Source of the DNA: Paenibacillus_AP thailandensis
GTDB lineage: Bacteria > Bacillota > Bacilli > Paenibacillales > Paenibacillaceae
Direction: 5' to 3'
Assembly (NCBI RefSeq): GCF_042685365.1
Contig: NZ_JBHUMY010000029.1
Coordinates: forward strand, 1-64,000
DNA: 64,000 bases
Shown: piece by piece, positions 57,615-64,000 of the stretch
Layout: each line of letters opens with the position of its first letter
How positions within the stretch are numbered: position 1 is the stretch's first letter
The notes under the pieces: generated by a model
Told to the model about the DNA's origin: nothing
The model's database searches: none
What the model saw: only the letters and a program-made list of their open reading frames with translations
Program-made: the position numbers and the translations under genes

Positions 57615-58325
57615 CTATAGCCCGCTCTCCCGCTTCGTTCGCTCCGCAAGCAAAAACTCCGCATACGGAAGATCGTCCGGCGTCGTGATCTTGATGTTCG
57701 TATAATCGCCTTGCGCGACCGCAACCCGGGCGCCAAGCCGCTCCACCGCCATCGCGTCGTCCGTGCCGACGAACCCTTCCGCCCGCGCGCGCTCATGCGC
57801 CTCCGTCAGCAGCCCGCGCCGAAAAGCCTGCGGCGTCTGAATCGCCCACAGGCTCTTCCGGTCAGGCGTCGACGCAATCATGCCGGCTTCGTCCACCTGC
57901 TTGATCGTGTCTTTCACCGGAACGGCCAGAACGGCCGCCCCGTGCTTCTCGGCCGCGGCGCAGCAAGCTCTGACGGCGGAAGACGTCACAAACGGACGGA
58001 CAGCGTCATGCACCATGACCCAATCCGTCCGACCGCCAAGCGCCTTAACCCCGTTATAGACGGAATGCTGCCGCTCGCTCCCGCCGGCGACGACCGCCTT
58101 CACTTTGGACAAGCCGTATTGCTCCGCCAATCGCCGGCAGCGTTCTTCTTCCCCGCTGCCCGCAACGACGACGATTTCCCCGACCTCATCCATACGTTCG
58201 AACACTTCGAGCGTATGAACCAGAATCGGCTTGCCCCGCAGCGGCAAATACTGCTTGCTTTCGCTCGTCCCCATGCGGGTGCCGCGCCCGGCCGCCACCA
58301 GGACGACTCCCCATTTTCCAACCAT
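57615..58325 (-). CDS. ispD: 2-C-methyl-D-erythritol 4-phosphate cytidylyltransferase
   Basis: 236 residues (Bacillus 232). The nucleotide-binding loop AAGRGTRMG and VHDAVRPF motif are intact. Converts MEP to CDP-ME. The start at 58325 (MVGKWGVVLVAAG) has only a weak AGG upstream, so the exact start is uncertain. Confidence 0.96.
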   Translation of the reverse strand: MVGKWGVVLVAAGRGTRMGTSESKQYLPLRGKPILVHTLEVFERMDEVGEIVVVAGSGEEERCRRLAEQYGLSKVKAVVAGGSERQHSVYNGVKALGGRTDWVMVHDAVRPFVTSSAVRACCAAAEKHGAAVLAVPVKDTIKQVDEAGMIASTPDRKSLWAIQTPQAFRRGLLTEAHERARAEGFVGTDDAMAVERLGARVAVAQGDYTNIKITTPDDLPYAEFLLAERTKRESGL

Positions 58326-58396
58326 GCCATCAACCTGCCTTGCGCTGAAAGTCCCTCGCCGCACGGATGCGGCAACAATAGTATTATCATACCTTG

Positions 58397-59494
58397 TTAC
58401 AGCGCTTTTTCCAACAGCTTCGGCTTCGCAAATATCATTCGGCCGGCCGACGTCTGCAGCACGCTGGTGACGAGAACCTCCATCGTCGTGCCGATGTAGT
58501 CTCTTCCGCCCTCGACGACAATCATCGTGCCGTCGTCCAGATACGCGACTCCTTGCCCATGCTCCTTGCCGTCCTTGATCACTTGCACGATAATTTCTTC
58601 GCCCGGCAGCACGACCGGCTTAACCGCGTTCGCCAGGTCGTTAATGTTCAGAACGGACACGCCCTGCAGCTCGCACACCTTGTTCAAGTTGAAGTCGTTC
58701 GTCACCACTTTGCCGCCAAGCGCCTTGGCCAGCTTGACCAGCTTGCTGTCCACCTCGCCGATCTCTTCGAAATCGCCTTCGTAGATGAGCACTTTGACGT
58801 CAAGCTCCTTCTGGATTTTGTTCAAAATGTCGAGTCCGCGCCGTCCCCGGTTCCGCTTGAGCAGATCGGACGAATCGGCGATATGCTGCAGCTCCTCCAG
58901 CACGAATTCCGGGATGACAAGCGTCCCTTCGATGAACCCGGTTTTGCAAATATCCGCGATTCTGCCGTCGATAATGACGCTGGTGTCCAAAATTTTATGT
59001 TCTTCGAAGCCCCCTGCCTCGTCTTTCGGAAGCTCCGCCCTTCTGCGCTCAAGGAGCGCGCCAAGCGCTGCCGCAAGCTCTTCCTTCTTGCTGAGCCCGA
59101 TGCTGAGCCCCACATAACCGAGCCCAAGCGCCACAACCGCAGGCACGAGCCGGCCCACGCCTTCAAGTCCGGCCCATGCCGGATACAGCAACGCAGCCAG
59201 CAGCAGGCCCGCGATCAAGCCTCCCGCGCCGGCCGTCAGATCCAGAACGGGCAAGCCGGCCGCCCGCTCCGTTCCTTGCTTGAGCGCCCGAATAATCGTT
59301 CCGGCGAAGGCGGTCGCTATGATCATCCCGAACACCGCTCCAGCTGCAACATACAAGTAATAAGTTCCCGAACGCTGCATTAAGCCAAGCGACTGCTCCG
59401 ACCAAATGCCAGCCCCATGCATGGAACCGTGCCACTCGCTGCCGATAATGCCACCGGCCACAATCCCTATTAGTTGAATTATACGTCTTACCAT
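58397..59494 (-). CDS. yacL: PIN/TRAM-domain membrane protein (YacL type)
   Basis: 365 residues. Four hydrophobic segments in the first 140 residues are followed by a PIN nuclease-like domain (ILDTSVIIDGRI, VTNDFNLNKV acidic residues) and a C-terminal TRAM RNA-binding domain. Membrane-anchored RNase function is inferred from the fold; no substrate is known. GGAGGTG lies seven bases before ATG 59494. Conserved between radA/disA and ispD in Bacilli. Confidence 0.92.
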   Translation of the reverse strand: MVRRIIQLIGIVAGGIIGSEWHGSMHGAGIWSEQSLGLMQRSGTYYLYVAAGAVFGMIIATAFAGTIIRALKQGTERAAGLPVLDLTAGAGGLIAGLLLAALLYPAWAGLEGVGRLVPAVVALGLGYVGLSIGLSKKEELAAALGALLERRRAELPKDEAGGFEEHKILDTSVIIDGRIADICKTGFIEGTLVIPEFVLEELQHIADSSDLLKRNRGRRGLDILNKIQKELDVKVLIYEGDFEEIGEVDSKLVKLAKALGGKVVTNDFNLNKVCELQGVSVLNINDLANAVKPVVLPGEEIIVQVIKDGKEHGQGVAYLDDGTMIVVEGGRDYIGTTMEVLVTSVLQTSAGRMIFAKPKLLEKAL

Positions 59495-59592
59495 TATTTT
59501 CACCTCCACTAACAATTATGGTCCAATTATGGACGGGCTAATCGCTCCGGAGGGGCAATCGGTGCAATAAAAATCATTAAAAGTTTTTCTTT
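59495..59592. other. intergenic, with direct repeats
   Basis: Between divergent yacL and the small plus-strand gene. It holds a direct repeat CAATTATGG at 59513-59521 and 59524-59532 (11-base period, one helical turn), right upstream of yacL. Otherwise AT-rich with no gene. Confidence 0.5.
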
Positions 59593-59621
59593 TTGAAATG
59601 GAAGAAGGGGAGGATTATAAT
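59593..59621 (+). promoter_or_regulatory. sigma A-like promoter of the 131-aa protein gene
   Basis: TTGAAA (59593-59598), a 17-base spacer and a perfect TATAAT (59616-59621). The same bases also contain GGGGAGG followed by an ATG at 59620 opening a 14-codon frame, so the two readings exclude each other in part. Confidence 0.55.
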
Positions 59622-59681
59622 GGTAGAAGAGCTGAAATTTAGCGCCATCCCCAGAACAGGCTAATGAAAGAGGTGGATCCA

Positions 59682-60077
59682 TTGAGCACTCCCACGCTGG
59701 AGCAATTTCAGAAGCAAGTGTCCGAGCTGCTGCTTCGGCATCGAAGCTTGCTTGACGTCATGTCCAAATTCGGACAATCCGGCGCGTCCGTCAACCGGGC
59801 CATTACCAAAGCGGTAACCGACTGCGGCTGCATCGAGCTGCATGCCCGCAGGCAGCGTTATTCGGACGATATGAGCCTGGAAGATGCCAAATCGCTGCTT
59901 GAAAGCCATCTTTCCGGCGAGCTGTGCGAGCATTGCCGCGACGTCGTGAAGTCGGAGCTTGGCCGTACGTTGTTTTATATGACCGCCATGTGCAACCTGC
60001 TGGATATCGAGATGAACGAGGTCGTCGCCGGCGAACATGCGAAATGTTCCACGTTAGGCCTGTTTAACATGACGTAA
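59682..60077 (+). CDS. small helical cysteine-containing protein, function unknown
   Basis: 131 residues from TTG 59682 (AGAGGTGG five bases upstream); an ATG at 59664 in the same frame is the alternative start and overlaps the stop of a 14-codon frame (TAATG). All-helical, with NRAITKAVTDCGCIEL and a CEHC motif. Similar Paenibacillus proteins are, as I recall, filed as DUF1573-type or hypothetical. No function can be given. A lone plus-strand gene between divergent yacL and convergent pssA. Confidence 0.75.
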   Translation: MSTPTLEQFQKQVSELLLRHRSLLDVMSKFGQSGASVNRAITKAVTDCGCIELHARRQRYSDDMSLEDAKSLLESHLSGELCEHCRDVVKSELGRTLFYMTAMCNLLDIEMNEVVAGEHAKCSTLGLFNMT

Positions 60078-60162
60078 ACATTTTGGACGCTGGCGAAATC
60101 TTCTTCTCCTTGCCAGACGAACCGATTCGACAAGGAAAAGAATCAACCTTATATTTCACGCA

Positions 60163-60215
60163 AAAAAAGGATGCCCCTCACTTTCAAGCGAAAGCGGGAA
60201 CATCCTTTTCTTTTT
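60163..60215. terminator. bidirectional terminator between the 131-aa gene and pssA
   Basis: Arms GGATG/CATCC plus inner CCC/GGG and CTTTC/GAAAG pairs, with A runs before and TTTTCTTTTT after, so T runs are present on both strands. The flanking genes converge. Confidence 0.75.
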
Positions 60216-60235
60216 GAAGCTTAAGACCGGTGCTG

Positions 60236-60982
60236 TTATGCCGTATGCTCCGACTGCTTCTGCTCGTCTTCCAGCTCCGGATCGGCATGACGCCGGCGTC
60301 TTCGTTTCGCTCCGCGGCGGTCAACGTTTTTTTTTAGCCCGTAGATCGCATAAAGCAGCAGCGGAACGAAAATAATTTTGGATAAGTCATCCGGAAACAG
60401 CAGCCCGAGCAGCACCGTAACCGCGATAACGACCGGCACGACCCACAGCGCTTTTTTGGAAACGCCGACCTTCTTAAAGTTCGGGTATTTGATCGTGCTG
60501 ACCATCAGCAAAGCGAGCACCAGCATCGAGGCTACAAGCACCGATACGGCGATATCTTCATGGAATAAAGCCAATGTGGCGAGCACGCCGCCTGCGGCAG
60601 GAATCGGCAGCCCTATAAAATAACCGGCGGAGCTCGAAATGACGTTGAACCGGGCGAGACGCAGCGCGCCGCACAACGGAAACAACGCCGTAATCGTCCA
60701 GGCCAGCGTCGGATTCAATTGTTGAAAAGAAGTGACGTACATAATAAATGCAGGGGCCACGCCAAATGAGATTACGTCCGCGAGCGAGTCCAGCTCCTTG
60801 CCGAATTCGCTTTGCGCGTCGAGCGCGCGGGCAACTCTTCCGTCTACGCCGTCGAGCAGCATCGCGATGATGACCATCATCGCCGCATTCTCCGGCTTGT
60901 CATTGAAAACGAGAATAATTGCAATGACCCCTAGGAATAAATTCCCCGCCGTGAGAAGGCTTGGTATCGACTTCGTGATCAT
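60236..60982 (-). CDS. pssA: CDP-diacylglycerol-serine O-phosphatidyltransferase
   Basis: 248 residues. Makes phosphatidylserine, the precursor of phosphatidylethanolamine. The CDP-alcohol phosphatidyltransferase motif DG-x2-AR-x8-G-x3-D-x3-D is complete at DGRVAR...GKELDSLAD. About eight membrane segments and a basic C-terminal tail (RRGAKRRRRRH). GAGGTGG precedes ATG 60982. In Bacillus pssA is elsewhere; here it follows disA by 83 bases. Confidence 0.95.
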   Translation of the reverse strand: MITKSIPSLLTAGNLFLGVIAIILVFNDKPENAAMMVIIAMLLDGVDGRVARALDAQSEFGKELDSLADVISFGVAPAFIMYVTSFQQLNPTLAWTITALFPLCGALRLARFNVISSSAGYFIGLPIPAAGGVLATLALFHEDIAVSVLVASMLVLALLMVSTIKYPNFKKVGVSKKALWVVPVVIAVTVLLGLLFPDDLSKIIFVPLLLYAIYGLKKNVDRRGAKRRRRRHADPELEDEQKQSEHTA

Positions 60983-61065
60983 CCGTTCCACCTCTTCTCT
61001 ACTATGCCCTAAATGTAGCCGCGCAAACGCCGGCATCCGGGAGCAATCTAACCATTGTAGGGGAA

Positions 61066-62139
61066 TTATATTTGTCTGTCAATGAACATCTGCTCTTGAA
61101 TCCGCTTCATGCCTTCCTTGATCGCCCGCGCCCGAACTTCGCCGATGCCGTCCACTTCGTCCAGCTCCTCGATCGTTGCCATCAGAATATGCGGAAGACG
61201 GCCGAACCGTTCGACGAGATTGTTCATAATGACGAGCGGCAGACGGGGAATCTTGTTCAGCAGGCGGTATCCGCGCGGAGATACGACTTCTTCGGCCATC
61301 GAGTTCGTATGCGAATAGCCGAGCAAGCGCAGGATCGGCGCGGCTTCAAGCATCTCTTCGGCGTTCAGCTTTTTCAGCCCGTGCCGGATTTCCTTCAATT
61401 TCTCGTCGGAATTGTCCTTGGCGTAATCCTTCAGCAAATACCAGGCGTCTTCTTCGACCCCATCCACCAGCTCATCCATCTGCATGCTGATGAGGCGGCC
61501 TTCCGTGCCAAGCTCGTTGACGTACCGTTTAATTTCCATTTTGACGCGGAGCACCATTTCGACCCGCTGGATCGTATGGGCGACATCCTGCAGCGTCACC
61601 AGCTCTTCGAACTCCAGAGCGGACAGGTTGGTGAACGCTTGGTTCAGCACGGCTTTGTATTTCTCAAGCGTTTGGATCGCCTGATTGGCTTTGGTCAGAA
61701 TAACGCCGATGTCCTTCAGCGAATAACGCAAATTGCCTTGATACAACGTAATGACATTGCGGCGCTGCGAGATCGAAACGACCAGCTTTCCGGTTTGCTT
61801 CGCGACCCGCTCCGCCGTCCGGTGGCGGATCCCCGTTTCAATGGACGGAATGGAGCTGTTCGGAATAAGCTGCGTGTTGGCATACAAGATGCGGCGCACG
61901 TCTTCGCTCAAGATGATGGCGCCGTCCATTTTGGCCAGCTCGTATAAATAGTTCGGAGAAAATTCGCAGTCGATGGAGAAGCCTCCGTCCACCACTTCCA
62001 TCACTTCCGGGCTGTAGCCTACGACAATCAACGCGCCCGTCTTGGCGCGGAGCACGTTCTCGAGCCCCTCCCGAAAAGGGGTGCCCGGCGCGACAAGCTG
62101 CAATAATTGGTTCATCACTTCCTGGTTCTGTTCCTTCAT
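61066..62139 (-). CDS. disA: diadenylate cyclase, DNA integrity scanning protein DisA
   Basis: 357 residues (Bacillus 360). The DAC domain has MDGAI and the GIRHRTAER motif of c-di-AMP synthesis. A helical linker and a C-terminal HhH DNA-binding domain (LDEVDGIGEVRARAI) follow. Makes c-di-AMP and pauses on branched DNA. The ribosome binding site lies inside the radA 3' end. Confidence 0.98.
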   Translation of the reverse strand: MKEQNQEVMNQLLQLVAPGTPFREGLENVLRAKTGALIVVGYSPEVMEVVDGGFSIDCEFSPNYLYELAKMDGAIILSEDVRRILYANTQLIPNSSIPSIETGIRHRTAERVAKQTGKLVVSISQRRNVITLYQGNLRYSLKDIGVILTKANQAIQTLEKYKAVLNQAFTNLSALEFEELVTLQDVAHTIQRVEMVLRVKMEIKRYVNELGTEGRLISMQMDELVDGVEEDAWYLLKDYAKDNSDEKLKEIRHGLKKLNAEEMLEAAPILRLLGYSHTNSMAEEVVSPRGYRLLNKIPRLPLVIMNNLVERFGRLPHILMATIEELDEVDGIGEVRARAIKEGMKRIQEQMFIDRQI

Positions 62140-62149
62140 CTTTTGCCCC

Positions 62150-63517
62150 CTATTCCAGCGCTGCAGAGAGTGCTTCCGCTACCGTGCCGACGCCGATAAT
62201 TTCGATTCCCGCAGGCGGTTTCCATCCTTTTAAGCTTTTTTCCGGCATGATGACCCGCTTGAACCCCAGCTTCTGCGCTTCCTTAACCCGCTGTTCCGCG
62301 CGGGATACCGCCCGCACCTCGCCGGTCAAGCCAACCTCGCCGAAGATGACGTCGTAAGGCTGGGTCGGCGCATCCTTGAAGCTGGACGCCAAGCTTACGG
62401 CTACCGCCAGATCGACGGCCGGCTCATCCAGCTTGACGCCTCCGGCGGCGTTGACGTAAGCGTCCTGCGTTTGCAGGAACAAGCCGATCCGTTTCTCCAG
62501 CACGGCGATAATAAGCGCCATCCGATGATGATCGATGCCTGCCGACATGCGGCGCGGCGACGGAAAATGCGTCGTTGCCACCAGCGCCTGCAGTTCGACC
62601 AGCATCGGCCGCGTCCCTTCCATGCTTGCGACGACCGTCGAGCCCGACACGCCAAGCGGCCGTTCCGACAGAAACAGCTCCGACGGGTTATCGACCTCGC
62701 GGAGCCCGCTTTCGCTCATTTCGAAAATGCCGACCTCGTTCGTCGAGCCGAACCGGTTTTTGACGGCCCGCAGCAGCCGGTATGTATGATGGCGTTCCCC
62801 TTCGAAATAAAGGACGCAATCGACCATATGCTCGAGCAAGCGCGGACCCGCGATGGCGCCTTCCTTCGTAACATGGCCTACCAGCACGGTGGCTATGCCC
62901 TTGATTTTGGCGATGCGCATAAAATGCGCGGTGCATTCCCTGACCTGGGCTACGCTCCCGGGCGCCGATTGAACGTTCGGATCAAACACCGTTTGGATGG
63001 AGTCAATGACGAGAAAATCCGGCTGAACCGCTTCGATCGCCTCGTTCACATTTTCCATATTCGTTTCGCACAGCACGTACAAATGATCCGTCAGCGCTCC
63101 GAGCCGGTCGGCCCGCATCCGGGTTTGCCGCACCGATTCCTCGCCCGAAATGTAGAGCACCTTAAGCCCTTTGGACGCCAGCGCGTGAGAAGTTTGCAGC
63201 AGCAGCGTGGACTTCCCGATGCCCGGATCTCCGCCTACAAGAATAAGCGAGCCCGGAACGACGCCGCCTCCAAGCACGCGGTTCAGTTCTTTCATGCGCG
63301 TCTCGATGCGCGGTTCCTGCTCACTTTCTATATGTATGATGGGTTTCGGCTTTTCTTTCGTCTGAACGCCCGATAAGCCGACGCCTTGCGTTTTGATAAC
63401 GGTTTCCCGTTCTTCGACCATGGAATTCCATGATCCGCAGCCCGGACATTTGCCAAGCCATTTAGGCGCTTCCGTGCCGCATTCCGTACAAACGAATTTC
63501 ATCTTTATTTTTGCCAT
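62150..63517 (-). CDS. radA: DNA repair protein RadA (Sms)
   Basis: 455 residues (Bacillus 458). The C4 zinc finger (CTECG...CPGCG) is followed by a RecA-like core with Walker A GGDPGIGKST, then KNRFGSTNE (RadA motif) and a Lon-like C-terminal domain. Branch migration helicase in recombination. AAAGGAG precedes the ATG. Cotranscribed with disA. Confidence 0.98.
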   Translation of the reverse strand: MAKIKMKFVCTECGTEAPKWLGKCPGCGSWNSMVEERETVIKTQGVGLSGVQTKEKPKPIIHIESEQEPRIETRMKELNRVLGGGVVPGSLILVGGDPGIGKSTLLLQTSHALASKGLKVLYISGEESVRQTRMRADRLGALTDHLYVLCETNMENVNEAIEAVQPDFLVIDSIQTVFDPNVQSAPGSVAQVRECTAHFMRIAKIKGIATVLVGHVTKEGAIAGPRLLEHMVDCVLYFEGERHHTYRLLRAVKNRFGSTNEVGIFEMSESGLREVDNPSELFLSERPLGVSGSTVVASMEGTRPMLVELQALVATTHFPSPRRMSAGIDHHRMALIIAVLEKRIGLFLQTQDAYVNAAGGVKLDEPAVDLAVAVSLASSFKDAPTQPYDVIFGEVGLTGEVRAVSRAEQRVKEAQKLGFKRVIMPEKSLKGWKPPAGIEIIGVGTVAEALSAALE

Positions 63518-63636
63518 ATCCGGCTCCTTTATGTCTGTCGCCCCGTACCTCTTTTTTGACGCTCCAACTATAATTTTACCATTTTATACGAGTCGGATAA
63601 ACCCCTGGATCATCCTCCCGAAGCCCCCCTTTTATG

Positions 63637-63693
63637 AAAAAAGCCGTCCGCTTCGAGAAAACTTCCCGTTAAGTTGTTCGAAGCCGGGCGGCC
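63637..63693 (-). terminator. second terminator after clpC
   Basis: Minus-strand stem GCCGCCCGGCTTCGA / TCGAAGCGGACGGC followed by TTTTTT, 150 bases after the clpC stop. The radA promoter must lie between here and radA; a TAAAAT/TTATCC pair about 16 bases apart is the only weak candidate. Confidence 0.75.
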
Positions 63694-63777
63694 TGAGCAG
63701 TTGAAAGCGGCCAACCGGCTTCGGCAGCAGAGCGGTTGTTTCTTGCGCCATAACGAATGCCGCTTCGGCATACGCAA

Positions 63778-63813
63778 ACAAAAAAAGCTCCGCTCCTCGC
63801 GGGAGCGGAACTT
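63778..63813 (-). terminator. first terminator after clpC
   Basis: Minus-strand hairpin TTCCGCTCC/GGAGCGGA(G) followed by TTTTTTTG. Confidence 0.85.
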
Positions 63814-63842
63814 TTGTTACAGCTTTAATTAAATTCCGGCGG

Positions 63843-64000
63843 TCAAGTGGTCGCCGGTTCGGATTCGGCGGCTTTCGTAACCGTCAGCTCGCCGTCCTTC
63901 TCGTCGATCGTAAACGTATCGCCTTTGGAAATTTTGCCGAGCAGCAAATCTTCCGACAGCCGGTCTTCGATATGCTTCTGGATGGCCCGGCGAAGCGGCC
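63843..64000 (-). CDS. clpC: ClpC ATPase, C-terminal end only
   Basis: The last 51 codons, running out of the window: PLRRAIQKHIEDRLSEDLLL, then KISKGDTFTID and a Glu/Thr tail. This is the small-domain end of the second AAA module of ClpC, the Hsp100 partner of ClpP that works with McsB. The rest of the gene is off the window edge. Adjacent to radA as in Bacillus. Confidence 0.9.
   Translation of the reverse strand, partial: PLRRAIQKHIEDRLSEDLLLGKISKGDTFTIDEKDGELTVTKAAESEPATT

Overview
The window is a piece of a low-to-mid GC Bacillota chromosome, most probably Paenibacillaceae (Paenibacillus or Cohnella-like). The evidence is the Bacillus-type order clpC-radA-disA ... rpoB-rpoC-str-S10-spc-alpha-rplM-rpsI ... 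cwlD-salA-gerD-kbaA-pdaB-rrn, the sporulation genes (sigH, spoIIM-like, pdaB, kbaA, gerD, cwlD), strong AAGGAGG ribosome binding sites, and typical Bacillota leader RNAs (T-box, L10 and L13 leaders). Almost every gene is on the minus strand, so transcription mostly runs from high to low coordinates. Only pdaB, gerD and a small helical protein gene near 59.7 kb are on the plus strand.

Layout from the right end. The 3' end of clpC is followed by two terminators. Then come radA and disA, pssA, and the yacL-type PIN/TRAM gene. Next are ispD-ispF (isoprenoid), gltX, and a cysteine T-box controlling cysE-cysS-mrnC-rlmB-rae1, then sigH. A TTGACA promoter drives rpmG-secE-nusG, followed by the L11/L1 and L10/L12 genes, a ybxB-type methyltransferase, and rpoB-rpoC. 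The str group (L7Ae-like, rpsL, rpsG, fusA, tuf) has its own promoter. An ABC transporter operon (lipoprotein, permease, ATPase; PF04392/TrpXYZ type) sits between tuf and rpsJ. The S10-spc-alpha run continues from rpsJ to rplQ, including secY, adk, map and infA, and ends at a strong terminator.

To the left of rplQ the EcfA1-EcfA2-EcfT genes that Bacillus has here are missing. They are replaced by about 0.55 kb of hairpin-rich non-coding sequence before truA. rplM-rpsI follow with an L13-type leader. Between rpsI and cwlD lies an insert relative to Bacillus. It holds a 1152-residue secreted pectinase with CBM, SLH-like, PL10 pectate lyase and CE8 pectin methylesterase modules, under an apparent CcpA operator, and the sulfate assimilation pair cysH-sat. 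The sporulation block cwlD, salA, gerD, kbaA, pdaB and spoIIM-like comes next. At the left edge is the promoter and boxA-type leader of an rRNA operon reading out of the window.

Most of the window is core information-processing machinery with no sign of a new defence system or mobile element. The parts that stand out are the accessory inserts (pectinase, cysH-sat, ABC operon), the repeat-like patch that replaces the ECF genes, an N-terminally extended Mini-ribonuclease 3, and the heavy use of TTG/GTG starts in highly expressed genes. Starts given here were chosen from ribosome binding sites and family lengths. No alignments or database searches were run.
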